This document shows positions 53,028 through 61,651 of a stretch of 64,000 nt of DNA, piece after piece. The stretch spans positions 1,426,001 through 1,490,000 of the forward strand of contig NZ_JUGR01000001.1 of NCBI RefSeq assembly GCF_000800015.1. Reading direction: 5' to 3'. The position numbers and the translations under genes were made by a program. Under the pieces are notes generated by a model. It was not told where the DNA came from. It made no database searches and saw only the letters and a list, made by a program, of their open reading frames with translations. Within the stretch, counting starts at the first letter, position 1. Each line of letters starts with the position of its first letter. Source of the stretch: Terriglobus sp. TAA 43 (GTDB taxonomy: Bacteria > Acidobacteriota > Terriglobia > Terriglobales > Acidobacteriaceae).

Positions 53028-55037
53028 GTGAGCGCTTACCTTGGGGTACACACGGACGAAGTTGTTGCGCTGGGATGGACACTTCTGCACTTCTGCTGGC
53101 AGAGCGCAGTGATCGCAGTGCTCTATGTGCTGATCGATCGACTCACACGCAACGCCTCTGCATCGATTCGCTATGGCATCGCGGTAATTGCACTCGCACT
53201 CATGCCGCTTGCCGCGATCGCAACCTTTGTGGAGCAGGAACGGCTGGTGGTTCCGGCGCTGCACAGCGTGCAGTCGTCTACGCAGGCGGAGCAACAACTC
53301 CCGGTCGTCGCCTCGCGCCTGGGCGGTATGCACACTGCGATTCTGGATGAGTTGCCTGCTGCAGCCCCTGTTGTAAGCGGGAGTGAACTTTGGATCGCAG
53401 AAAATGCCGGATTGCTACTGCCGTGTATGGATGCCGTATGGCTTCTGGGTGTGGTCTTGCTGGCAGTGCGCGCCGCCGGCGGATGGTGGCAGCTACGCGG
53501 ACTGAAGTTGCGAGCCAGCACCGCCGTACCAGCCGACGTCCAAGTTGCATTTGAACGATTGAAGCGCAGGTATGAATTGAGCCGTGGTGTCCTACTGCGC
53601 ATGTCTGACGAGGTGATTTCGCCGATGGTGTTTGGCGCGTGGCGCACCGTGGTTCTTGTACCACTGAGTGCCGTTGCGCAGTTGACACCCGAGCAGATGG
53701 AGGCCGTACTCGCGCACGAGCTCGCCCATGTACGGCGGTGGGATTACCTCGTCAACCTGATGCAAACAGTGACGGAGTGCCTTTTCTTCTTCCATCCGGC
53801 CGTGTGGTGGATCAGCCACCGTGTCAGAGATTTTCGAGAAGTGTGTTGTGACGAGGCTGCAGCGCAAACGTGCGCGGATCCTGCAATCTATGCAGCAGCG
53901 CTACTGCAGATGGAGGAACAACGCTTTCAGCCACGACTGGCAATGGCATTGAACGGCAATGGTGGGACGCTTTTGCAACGAGTACGGCGAGTTATGGGAG
54001 AGAAAGCAATGGAGCAAAGACAGATGAGCGGAATCCGAATGATGACGGCAGGGCTGGCGTTGGTGGGACTGTATGCAGTTCCGCACGTAGCGCACAGCAT
54101 GAAGATGGAAATAAAGCCAAAAGCTGCGGTTGCACCGATAGCAGAAGTTGCTCCACGCGTGGCTGCACAATCAACACCGGAAGTTTCTATCGCGGTAAAA
54201 CCGAGGGTCGACGTTGAAACAGTTCAATCGACGAACATAGACATTGCAGATGCAAATCCCGAGCCAAATCCTGCACCTGCTCCACGTGCAGTCAATCAGA
54301 ACTCTTCGCAAGAAGTGAAGCAGAACGGCATGCAATATCTCGACGGTATGAAGGCAGCTGGCTATCCGCTGGATCTCAACAACGATCTCGATGAGATCAT
54401 CCGCCTTCGCTCCGTTGGTGTAACGCCCGAATATGCAGGCGCGATGGCACAAGCGGGCATGGGCAAACCCACGCTGAAAGAACTGACCACGCTGAAGGCT
54501 GTCGGTGTGACACCTGACTATGTAAAGTCGCTGAAGGCTTCATCTTCTGCGCCGGCAAACTTTCACGATGTGATCTCGTTCAAGACGCTCGGTGTAACGC
54601 CAGAGTATGCGCAGCAGATGGAGTCATTGGGGCTCGGCAAGCCTACTATGCATGACTTAACCAGCATGAAGGCCGTGGGCGTCACTCCCGAATATGCTGC
54701 CGGATTGAAGAGCTCGGGCTTCGCACCGAAAGACTTCCATGAACTGGTAAGTATGCGGGCAGTAGGCGTTACACCGGAATATGCAAGTGCCATGGCAGCT
54801 GCAGGCTTCTCCGCAAACTCCGCACATGACCTGGTCAGCATGAAAGCACAGGGCATGACGCCGGAGTATGCGAAGTGGCTGAAAGCCAACTTCCCGAACG
54901 CAGACTTGCACGCCATGCGCCAGGCAATCACCTTCCACATTGACGACAAATTCGTCGCCGATGCCAAGGCGCACGGTTTTAACGGGACCGATCTGGATAA
55001 GCTGACGAAGCTGAAGATGTCGGGCTTGCTGAACTAA
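53028..55037 (+). CDS. BlaR1-like M56 metalloprotease with six-fold 29-residue repeat sensor
   Basis: 669 residues, GTG start with AAGGAG upstream. Membrane helices are near 12-36, 48-68, 133-153 and 340-356. The zinc protease motif is HELAH (230-234), with EVCCDEAA supplying the third ligand. After the last helix there is no penicillin-binding domain; instead a Pro/Ala linker leads to repeats of the form V-G-V-T-P-E-Y-A at residues 463, 492, 521, 550, 579 and 608, exactly 29 apart, and a degenerate seventh. The inferred role is sensing an extracytoplasmic signal and triggering cleavage of the adjacent BlaI. The repeat also occurs in the downstream secreted protein. Confidence 0.93.
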   Translation: MSAYLGVHTDEVVALGWTLLHFCWQSAVIAVLYVLIDRLTRNASASIRYGIAVIALALMPLAAIATFVEQERLVVPALHSVQSSTQAEQQLPVVASRLGGMHTAILDELPAAAPVVSGSELWIAENAGLLLPCMDAVWLLGVVLLAVRAAGGWWQLRGLKLRASTAVPADVQVAFERLKRRYELSRGVLLRMSDEVISPMVFGAWRTVVLVPLSAVAQLTPEQMEAVLAHELAHVRRWDYLVNLMQTVTECLFFFHPAVWWISHRVRDFREVCCDEAAAQTCADPAIYAAALLQMEEQRFQPRLAMALNGNGGTLLQRVRRVMGEKAMEQRQMSGIRMMTAGLALVGLYAVPHVAHSMKMEIKPKAAVAPIAEVAPRVAAQSTPEVSIAVKPRVDVETVQSTNIDIADANPEPNPAPAPRAVNQNSSQEVKQNGMQYLDGMKAAGYPLDLNNDLDEIIRLRSVGVTPEYAGAMAQAGMGKPTLKELTTLKAVGVTPDYVKSLKASSSAPANFHDVISFKTLGVTPEYAQQMESLGLGKPTMHDLTSMKAVGVTPEYAAGLKSSGFAPKDFHELVSMRAVGVTPEYASAMAAAGFSANSAHDLVSMKAQGMTPEYAKWLKANFPNADLHAMRQAITFHIDDKFVADAKAHGFNGTDLDKLTKLKMSGLLN

Positions 55038-55084
55038 ACGTTCAGCAGCACCGGGCAAACACCTAAACATTGCAAACGGTTTGT

Positions 55085-55108
55085 CGTTGCGGCGTATTCG
55101 CCGCAACG
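55085..55108 (+). other. hairpin in the M56 / repeat-protein gap
   Basis: CGTTGCGGCG, TATT, CGCCGCAACG: perfect 10-bp stem in the 134-bp gap between the M56 gene and the secreted repeat protein. No T-run follows directly, so it may act as an mRNA stability or attenuation element rather than as a full terminator. Confidence 0.5.
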
Positions 55109-55171
55109 GCGGAGCCACGCCTTTTTCCGGCGTGCATGACAAAGCACGCTTTAAACCAAGGAGACAACCTG

Positions 55172-55954
55172 ATGAAACGTACATGGATCGCGTTGGTAAT
55201 GATCGCCGCTTCTGCACCGTGCATGGCGCAAACCATGTCGGGAGTCTGCATGATCTCAGAAGGTCAGCACAAAGATGGAACGCCAGTAGCCAGAGTCATG
55301 CTGTCGGAAAACAATTGCGCAACCGATGGTCGCAACTGCATGGAGATGTCGAATACATCCACCGAGTGGCGCCAATGGACTGGCGTTTCGCCAGAGATAC
55401 TGCATCACGAAAGCTCAACTATCGACGCGAAGCTCAATGGTGACGCAGGCTCACTTACATGTAACGGCATCGTGCATGACGGCATTCTTTCAGGCCGTTT
55501 CAGCTTCGATGCTAATCCGACATTCGTTACGAACATGGCTGCGCTTGGCTTTGACGGCATTGTGCCGCGCAAGCAGTTGAGCATGCTCATGCTGGACATT
55601 ACACCCGCCTGGGCGAAACAGATGCAATCGCTCGGCATCACAGAACTCAACACAAACCGCCTGCAGGGACTGCGTGCTTTGCATGTCGATGCGGACTACG
55701 TACACGCAATGGCTGCGGCTGGTTATCCGGAATTGCGTGCAGGAAAACTGACAGAGATGAAGGCCGTTGGAGTCACACCAGAAAAGGTGCAAGAAGCAAA
55801 GTCACTCGGCTTTCAGCCCTCTGAACAAGACCTGATTCAGATGGCTGTCTTCAAAATCGATCGCCCTTTCGTGGAGCGCATGCGCGCTCGCGGGCTGAAT
55901 GACCTCACTCTAAAGAAGCTGATTCAGATCAAGATCTTCAAGCTGGATAACTAA
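55172..55954 (+). CDS. secreted protein with M56-type 29-residue-like repeats
   Basis: 260 residues from ATG 55172 (AAGGAGA upstream). A signal peptide (TWIALVMIAASAPCMAQ) precedes an N-terminal domain with several Cys (ICMISEGQ..., NNCATDGRNCMEMS). The C-terminal half repeats the same pattern as the upstream protease: ITPAWAKQMQSLGI, VDADYVHAMAAAGYPEL, LTEMKAVGVTPEKVQEAKSLGF. It may be a soluble partner, decoy or ligand-presenting form of the sensor. No enzymatic motif seen. The open frame upstream of this ATG lacks signals. Confidence 0.8.
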   Translation: MKRTWIALVMIAASAPCMAQTMSGVCMISEGQHKDGTPVARVMLSENNCATDGRNCMEMSNTSTEWRQWTGVSPEILHHESSTIDAKLNGDAGSLTCNGIVHDGILSGRFSFDANPTFVTNMAALGFDGIVPRKQLSMLMLDITPAWAKQMQSLGITELNTNRLQGLRALHVDADYVHAMAAAGYPELRAGKLTEMKAVGVTPEKVQEAKSLGFQPSEQDLIQMAVFKIDRPFVERMRARGLNDLTLKKLIQIKIFKLDN

Positions 55955-55982
55955 ACCCGAAAACACTGGAAGGAGCACACCA

Positions 55983-56354
55983 ATGGCACACAAGATACTG
56001 CTTGCCGTGCTTCTAAGTCAGGGAGCTTGCTCGCTGGCTATAGCAGCGCCGATGAATTCTGTAACACCCACAGTGAGACCCACCGACCTTACAGCGAAAT
56101 CGGGGCAAAAGAGCATTCAGAATATTCAAGGGCTGCATTTGATGATTCGCGGTGGAACGGCTCAATGGGCCTTCCAATTCACGTGTATAGATGCTCACTG
56201 TGAGTTTCGTCACACGCACGCGTCCCATCATACGCAAGAGCCAGAACACATCGACTTGTCCGTGCGCCTGACATGCTCACCAGCATGTACCGGCCATCAG
56301 GGTTCACCACTACAATCGGCTTCTGTCCCTGGAGAAAGCATCCGCGGCCATTGA
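55983..56354 (+). CDS. small secreted protein, unknown
   Basis: 123 residues. The ATG is preceded by AAGGAG. The signal peptide (ILLAVLLSQGACSLAIAA) is followed by a polar chain with four Cys (FTCIDAHCEF; LTCSPACTG) and several His. No family recognised. Closely follows the repeat protein (28 bp) and likely belongs to the blaI operon. The C-terminal 30 residues look less ordered, so the 3' end could be altered by a mutation. Confidence 0.65.
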   Translation: MAHKILLAVLLSQGACSLAIAAPMNSVTPTVRPTDLTAKSGQKSIQNIQGLHLMIRGGTAQWAFQFTCIDAHCEFRHTHASHHTQEPEHIDLSVRLTCSPACTGHQGSPLQSASVPGESIRGH

Positions 56355-56376
56355 CTCCTCTACGCGAAAGCTAGCC

Positions 56377-56490
56377 TCAATGAAATTGCTCTGTCGGCGT
56401 CACAAACCTATGTCCAAAGTAATTCTCCGTAAGCAAATACAATTGCACACCTTCCAAGACCAGATGATGCGAAACCGGTAGCTTCCTCAC
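56377..56490 (-). pseudogene. relic of an OmpR/PhoB-type regulator C-terminus
   Basis: The minus-strand frame reads ...VQLYLLTENYFGHRFV and then stops. This is nearly the terminal winged-helix wing of KdpE/PhoB-type regulators (compare YLLTENYVGYRF in the regulator at 16646). The upstream DNA-binding portion is not in frame. It lies in the 326-bp gap between the small secreted protein and the barrel at 56681; nothing else was recognised there. Confidence 0.45.
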
Positions 56491-56680
56491 AAGTACAGAC
56501 TACAGAGAGAGCGCATAAAGAAGTTGTAAGAACTGGCTTAGCACGATTTCAAACGAGATCAAAACCGCAGATCTTTTACGAACATCACGCACAATCTTTA
56601 TGGGTTCCTGATGGGTCGCCACATAGCATCGCCAATGGTGCATGCAGGTAGAGCAAGTGCGCGCACCAGGATGGAGAACC

Positions 56681-58117
56681 ATGATTTCGTTTCGTACCAA
56701 AGGCTGCATTTTATTAACCGGCCTTCTTCTCGCCAGCGCAGCCACACTTCATGCACAGACTTCGGACACCACACCATCGGACGCTCCCCTACAAAGCAGC
56801 GATCTGACGCAGGGTAATTTCTTTCAGCGGCTTGGTCACTTCTATCTTCATGACTGGAACGGAACTCTGCCATCTACGCCTACGCCGCAGCGGCGTGCAT
56901 TGGACCCACCACTCGATTCGCCGCCGTATCCCAGCAGCGATTGGGGCTATGGAGGATCTAGTCCCATCGGAGTTCCCGATGGCAATACATATCCGCTGAT
57001 GTCGGCACTCAAATTACAGAACAGCAGAACAAAGATTTACGGATGGGTTGCACCGAGTTTCAACTACAGCACCTCCGACAAGAACAACTTCCCTGTCTCT
57101 TACGACGTATTCCCCAACAGCGTCGTTCTGAATCAAGCCGTCATATACATCGAACGGCTTCTAGACACGGTGCAGAACAGGCATTTCGACTGGGGATACC
57201 ACATCACTGGATTTTTTGGGAACGACTATCGCTTCACAACGGCAAAGGATTATCTCAGTCAACAACTTCTGCAGAAGAACCGTCGCTACGGATTCGACCC
57301 AGTCCTTGAATATGCTGACCTCTACTTCCCCGTGAAAGAAGGTCTGAATATCCGCATCGGTCGTTTTCTTTCTGTACCCGGTATCGAAGCGCAGTTGGCA
57401 CCCAACAACTACAACATGACCCATTCGCTGCTATACACAATCGATCCATTTACCGACACTGGAATCATTGGCTCTCTGAAGCTGTCAAAGCAGTGGATGG
57501 TTCAGCTTGGCCTGTCCGCAGGGCATGACGTTGCGCCTTGGTCAGACGATCGCAAACCCTCAGCCATTGCGTGCGTCAACTACTCGACAGCTTCGAATCG
57601 CAATAACTTCTATGCCTGCGCGAATGGCATCAACGATGGCAAATACGCGTACAACAACCTGCAGCACTATGACGCCACTTGGTATCACAAGTTCGATGCG
57701 AAGTGGCATATGGCAACAGAGGCCTGGTACATGTACGAACGCGAAGTTCCAAACGTCGCCGAGAACGTGGCTAATCCTGTGCCAATAGAAACAGGCGCCA
57801 ATGGTGCGTATTGTGCTCCGGGACAGGTCCGTTGCACGGCACCCGAGTACGCGATCGTCAACTACATCAATCGCGAGGTCAATCCTCACCTTACTGTCGG
57901 TTTCAGGTCTGATCTGTTGAATGACAAGAAAGGACAGCGCACCGGCATCGCGACCAAATACACCGAAAACACGCTTTACGCGACAAAGTACTTTGGGACG
58001 ACGGTCATGTTGCGACCCGAGATTCGCTTCGATCATTCGTGGGATCGACCGGGCTACAACAATGGCACCGCAAGAAACCAGTTCTTTGTCGGTGCCGATC
58101 TGATCTATAAGTTTTAG
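56681..58117 (+). CDS. OmpL-like (BBP2) outer membrane barrel
   Basis: 478 residues from ATG 56681 (GGAG upstream). The signal peptide (CILLTGLLLASAATLHAQ) is followed by a periplasmic segment (GNFFQRLGHFYLHDW) and a barrel with LKLQNSRTKIYGWVAPSFNY, VEYADLYF-like strands (FDPVLEYADLYFPV), IRIGRFLSVPGIEAQ and terminal ...FFVGADLIYKF. Same broad porin group as the protein at 14638 but without the coiled coil. Terminator directly after, so a single-gene unit. Confidence 0.85.
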   Translation: MISFRTKGCILLTGLLLASAATLHAQTSDTTPSDAPLQSSDLTQGNFFQRLGHFYLHDWNGTLPSTPTPQRRALDPPLDSPPYPSSDWGYGGSSPIGVPDGNTYPLMSALKLQNSRTKIYGWVAPSFNYSTSDKNNFPVSYDVFPNSVVLNQAVIYIERLLDTVQNRHFDWGYHITGFFGNDYRFTTAKDYLSQQLLQKNRRYGFDPVLEYADLYFPVKEGLNIRIGRFLSVPGIEAQLAPNNYNMTHSLLYTIDPFTDTGIIGSLKLSKQWMVQLGLSAGHDVAPWSDDRKPSAIACVNYSTASNRNNFYACANGINDGKYAYNNLQHYDATWYHKFDAKWHMATEAWYMYEREVPNVAENVANPVPIETGANGAYCAPGQVRCTAPEYAIVNYINREVNPHLTVGFRSDLLNDKKGQRTGIATKYTENTLYATKYFGTTVMLRPEIRFDHSWDRPGYNNGTARNQFFVGADLIYKF

Positions 58118-58139
58118 TTGGTTTCCTATGTACCGAAGA

Positions 58140-58177
58140 AGAGAACGGCCGCTGGTAGAAACCAGCGGCCATTCTCT
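58140..58177. terminator. terminator after the OmpL-like barrel
   Basis: AGAGAACGGCCGCTGG and CCAGCGGCCATTCTCT form a 16-bp stem with a single mismatch, 22 bases after the stop. It can also serve the convergent small membrane gene. Confidence 0.75.
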
Positions 58178-58245
58178 AGGTAAACGAAGTTAAAATCTAC
58201 GGGCAATTCGCCTTGCGCACTCAATTGCCGGCATTATCTTTTGGC

Positions 58246-58416
58246 TTAATGCTTCAAAAGGAACATGCCCCAGCTCACTACGATCGCGGCAACCACAAAT
58301 CCGCCGAAGCAAAGTGCTCCGAACCGGATCATGTTCTTGGGTTCCGTACGCTGGGTGATTCCAAACACAATGGAAGCAAAGAAGGCATAGACGACAAGGG
58401 CTGCGAAGTGCGACAT
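58246..58416 (-). CDS. small two-helix membrane protein coupled to DUF6677 gene
   Basis: 56 residues: helix 1 FAALVVYAFFASIVFGI, a basic turn (TQRTEPKNMIR), helix 2 FGALCFGGFVVAAIVVSWGMFLL. The ATG overlaps the stop of the DUF6677 gene by one base (TAATG) with AAGGAG eight bases upstream, which supports a real gene despite its size. No family name recognised. Confidence 0.75.
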   Translation of the reverse strand: MSHFAALVVYAFFASIVFGITQRTEPKNMIRFGALCFGGFVVAAIVVSWGMFLLKH

Positions 58417-58829
58417 TACAGGCTCTCCTTGCGGCCGTTGGCCAACGACTGCGCATCCACCGCGGCCATTACGTTCAGCAGTCCGGCTACCACGGCAAAC
58501 TTGCTGCCGTAGTCGGAAACCGTGTCCGTCAACGCCTGGCCACCAAGACTGCCCGCGTGGGCGATCACGTACAGCAGCGGCGAACCCATCTGCCCCACGA
58601 AGCCCAGAAGATCCAGCACGTCGCCGTTGGTTGCAGAGTAGACCTTGCCGTGCATCATCATGCCCAGGAAGAACATGCTGACGATGGAAACGAACAACAG
58701 CGCCGCACGGATGGGCTTCTTCACAAGCACATGTCCAAGCCCCGGCACTAACCATCCAGCCAGCAACACCAGCGTAGGAGACACTGCACTCTGCCGTACC
58801 GGCACACTCGTTGTTTGGGTCACAGCCAT
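58416..58829 (-). CDS. DUF6677-like membrane protein
   Basis: 137 residues. The N-terminal PTLVLLAGWLVPGLGHVLVKKP motif (a W-L-x-P-G-x-G-H type helix) is followed by KPIRAALLFVSIVSMFFLGMMM and further hydrophobic helices. The pattern matches DUF6677, a small membrane family seen in Acidobacteriota. Function unknown. Translationally coupled to the 56-residue membrane protein and 19 bp from the M24 peptidase end. Confidence 0.75.
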   Translation of the reverse strand: MAVTQTTSVPVRQSAVSPTLVLLAGWLVPGLGHVLVKKPIRAALLFVSIVSMFFLGMMMHGKVYSATNGDVLDLLGFVGQMGSPLLYVIAHAGSLGGQALTDTVSDYGSKFAVVAGLLNVMAAVDAQSLANGRKESL

Positions 58830-58848
58830 TCGTTGTCGATCATATCAG

Positions 58849-60030
58849 TTAGATTCGAACCAGTTCCCGCTGAATCTTCCCGGTAACAACGGCGCTTCCC
58901 GGCTTCGTCATCATGTCAATCTCGCTTCGCACCCCAAAGCACTCGGGGCCGGGCGGGAGATAGATCCCCGGTTCCACGGAAAAACAGGTCATCGGCAGGA
59001 TCAGGCGCTCGTCATGCGTCTCAAAGTTATCCAGGTGCGCGCCGGCGCCGTGAAGCTCCGTGCCGATATTGTGCCCGGTGCGATGCGTAAACCACTGACC
59101 AAACCCGGCGTTGACGATCACTTGGCGAGCCGCGGCATCCGGTTCCCAACCCGCAATCGGCTTCCCTGCTGCAAACCGCTGTTCTACGAGTCGAATCGCC
59201 GCATCACGAGCGTCCACAACGGTGCGGAAGACGCGTCCTTCCAACTCCGTGGGATCGCGGTCCACAACACCGGTCCACGTGATGTCGTACCAGACCGCCG
59301 AAAGATCATCCTTCAGCTTGCCCCAGATGTCGATGAGCACAAACGAGCCGCGCTCAATCCGCGACGACTTCCCTGCTACCGGCTCGTAATGCGAGTCCGC
59401 TGCATTCGGTCCGACGCTGACGTTTGGCCCGTGTTCCCACACCAGGCCCTCCTTCGCCAACTCAGCCTGCAGCCACTCCACCATGGCGAACTCGTCCGTC
59501 CCTGTACCGCGTACGCGTGAGCCCATCTCACGCCAGCCATCTTCCAAGATGCGATCGATCTTTCGCTGTGCGATGTAGTGCGTCTCTACCTGGTGCTCCG
59601 TCAGAACCGCCTCAAATCGGCTAACGAGATTCGCCGAGGAAACAATCTCCTTGCCCATACCGTTGAGCACTTCGATGGTGCCCGCATCCACCATCGCCAC
59701 ATACATCACGGCGTTACGAGGCGAATACTGCATGGCAATACGCGTCGCGCCCTTGAGCATTTGCTCCAGCGCCGACTCCATCTCCTGCCACGTGGAGTAC
59801 AGCACACGTTCGCCCTGCAGCGTGTCCAGCTTGCCCGCCTCAATCCGATGGTTCAGTTTGCGTGGCTCACCCTTCGCAGGAATGAAATAGAACCAACGAC
59901 GCGTGACGTGCATGGATGGGTCAAGCCCAAGGATGCGATATGCCAACGGATCGCGCACATGGTGGTCATAGAACAACCACCCATCCACGCCCGCCTGCTT
60001 GAGAGCCTCCTGTACCTTCACAACGTCCAT
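58849..60030 (-). CDS. M24-family metallopeptidase (Xaa-Pro peptidase-like)
   Basis: 393 residues from ATG 60030, with GAGGTGG upstream (the TTG at 60045 is an alternative). A creatinase-like N-terminal domain precedes the pita-bread catalytic domain with five metal-ligand positions: Asp in VLIDIWG, Asp in WYDITWTG, His in TGHNIGTELHG, Glu in SVEPGIYL, and Glu in VRSEIDMM. Cytoplasmic; removes N-terminal residues before Pro or cleaves Xaa-Pro dipeptides. Confidence 0.92.
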   Translation of the reverse strand: MDVVKVQEALKQAGVDGWLFYDHHVRDPLAYRILGLDPSMHVTRRWFYFIPAKGEPRKLNHRIEAGKLDTLQGERVLYSTWQEMESALEQMLKGATRIAMQYSPRNAVMYVAMVDAGTIEVLNGMGKEIVSSANLVSRFEAVLTEHQVETHYIAQRKIDRILEDGWREMGSRVRGTGTDEFAMVEWLQAELAKEGLVWEHGPNVSVGPNAADSHYEPVAGKSSRIERGSFVLIDIWGKLKDDLSAVWYDITWTGVVDRDPTELEGRVFRTVVDARDAAIRLVEQRFAAGKPIAGWEPDAAARQVIVNAGFGQWFTHRTGHNIGTELHGAGAHLDNFETHDERLILPMTCFSVEPGIYLPPGPECFGVRSEIDMMTKPGSAVVTGKIQRELVRI

Positions 60031-60068
60031 CACACCACCTCGCAATTCATGCTACGCGCAAAAGCAAA

Positions 60069-60097
60069 AACGCAGCCCCCACTGAGGGTGCTGCGTT
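60069..60097 (-). terminator. terminator after the DUF2911 gene
   Basis: On the minus strand, AACGCAGC and GCTGCGTT pair (extended by CCC/GGG) and are followed by TTTTTGCTTTT. 13 bases after the DUF2911 stop. Confidence 0.85.
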
Positions 60098-60109
60098 CGT
60101 TCGCGTTAG

Positions 60110-60673
60110 TTACTTCATAAAGGTGACGGGAACCCACACGTCCGTGGTCTCCCACTTCACATGCATCTCCGTACCTTTCGCAGTCGTGTTCCCGAATTCG
60201 ATGGACATCATCTCCTGCGGCGAAGCCAACGATGCCTTCGTCATGGGCACTTTGCCAAGGTCATCGGCCTCGAAGCGATCTGTTCCCCACTGTCCAAGAT
60301 GCTTGCAAAACACCAACTGCCATTCGCCTTCAGACGGCAGCGTAACCAGCGTATATTTGCCTGCAGGAACATGCAATGAACCCACCATCAGATCGGTATT
60401 CGTTTCGAAAAGCGTGGCCTCATTTGCACCCGTACGCCACCAGGTGGTGTACGGCACCACTTCGCCCATGATCTTTCGTCCGCGCATGCTGGGTGCACCG
60501 TAATCCACCTTCACAGTGGCGCCATTGATGCTGGCCTCCGCCTGCTTCCGTGGGCTCGCCAATGGAGCGCCCGGCTTCTGGGGAGCCATTTCCATCCCAC
60601 CCTGCGCGATTGCCGAAAGGCTCAAGCCACAACACAGCAGTGCAGCGGCAACGACCAGCTTCTTGATCTTCAT
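60110..60673 (-). CDS. DUF2911 periplasmic protein
   Basis: 187 residues. A signal peptide (LVVAAALLCCGLSLSAIAQ) precedes the DUF2911 domain: VKVDYGAPSMRGRKIMGEVVPY, WRTGANEATLFETNTDL, VPAGKYTLVTLPSEGEWQLVF, and a C-terminal beta-rich MHVKWETTDVWVPV. Function unknown; conserved in Bacteroidota and Acidobacteriota. Single-gene unit with its own terminator. Confidence 0.92.
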   Translation of the reverse strand: MKIKKLVVAAALLCCGLSLSAIAQGGMEMAPQKPGAPLASPRKQAEASINGATVKVDYGAPSMRGRKIMGEVVPYTTWWRTGANEATLFETNTDLMVGSLHVPAGKYTLVTLPSEGEWQLVFCKHLGQWGTDRFEADDLGKVPMTKASLASPQEMMSIEFGNTTAKGTEMHVKWETTDVWVPVTFMK

Positions 60674-60738
60674 GACGAACTCCTTTTGCGCCTCACACGT
60701 TATACGAAACGAAGTATCGGAAGACAGCAGACATTACG

Positions 60739-61605
60739 CTATTTTTCAGACTTTTCCTTCGCCACTTCTGCTTCAAAGGCGGCCTTCTTCTCGTTTACGG
60801 CTTGGTGGTAACCAGCGGGATCAATCCAGACTGCATCGCCTTGCTGCGGCCAGCGCGCCATCTTCCCCAAGAGATCGAAATACACACCGTGCGCACCAAG
60901 AAATATGTCCACGGGAAGTGCGTTCAACGTTGCAAATGTTTTCTGAAAATCCTGCTCAATACCCGGATACGATGCCGGCTTGCCCGGCGAGGAAACCAGT
61001 CGTACAGCAGGGTTCCATGACATGCCGCCCACGATCACCACGTGTAGCGTACGTCCTTTCTCCTGCGTCTCCATCGTCCATGTAGTGCACCCCTGCGTAT
61101 GACCCGCCGTCTTGCGTGCAACGATGGTGGTGCCGCCCAACTGCACCTTGTCCATGTCATGCAATACACGATCGACATGTACCGGTGGAAAATGATCCAG
61201 CGTGTGGTCATAGTCTGATGCGCCGCCATCTTCCATCACCTTCACATCGCCATCCATCACCATCAACTTCGCGCCTGTCTCCTTCATCACCTCCGCGGAA
61301 CCAGCGGCATGATCGTAATGTGACTGGCTGCTAAGAAGAATCTTCGTATCACTCCACTTGAAGCCAAGCTTTTCAACACTGGCACGTATCTGCGGAGGCG
61401 ACGTCACAAGATTCGCATTGATTAGGATGTTGCCCTTTGGCGTCGTGATCAGGTAAGCCGCAAGATCGCGAGACCCGACGTAGTACAGATTGCCCGAAAT
61501 TCGAAACGGCGCAGTGGGCGCAACCCAGTCGGCTTTGTTCTGAGCCATTGCAGGCAGTTGCAGTATGGTTGCCACCAGTAGGGAACAGAGAACACGGAAA
61601 GTCAT
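60739..61605 (-). CDS. B3-type metallo-beta-lactamase fold protein with Gln at the first zinc position
   Basis: 288 residues. The signal peptide (LCSLLVATILQLPAMAQ) precedes the B3 fold. The metal motif reads Q94-S-H96-Y-D98-H99, i.e. the usual H116-x-H118-x-D120-H121 with Gln for the first His, as in GOB-type B3 enzymes. Other ligands are H169 (TAGHTQG) and H239 (LGAHGVYF). Periplasmic. It may hydrolyse beta-lactams or another substrate; activity is not shown. Two other units of the region encode BlaI/BlaR1-like proteins, but their operator motif was not seen upstream here. Confidence 0.9.
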   Translation of the reverse strand: MTFRVLCSLLVATILQLPAMAQNKADWVAPTAPFRISGNLYYVGSRDLAAYLITTPKGNILINANLVTSPPQIRASVEKLGFKWSDTKILLSSQSHYDHAAGSAEVMKETGAKLMVMDGDVKVMEDGGASDYDHTLDHFPPVHVDRVLHDMDKVQLGGTTIVARKTAGHTQGCTTWTMETQEKGRTLHVVIVGGMSWNPAVRLVSSPGKPASYPGIEQDFQKTFATLNALPVDIFLGAHGVYFDLLGKMARWPQQGDAVWIDPAGYHQAVNEKKAAFEAEVAKEKSEK

Positions 61606-61651
61606 GCGCCAAGATTAACGGCGACTGACATATCTGCACAAAACAAAATGG

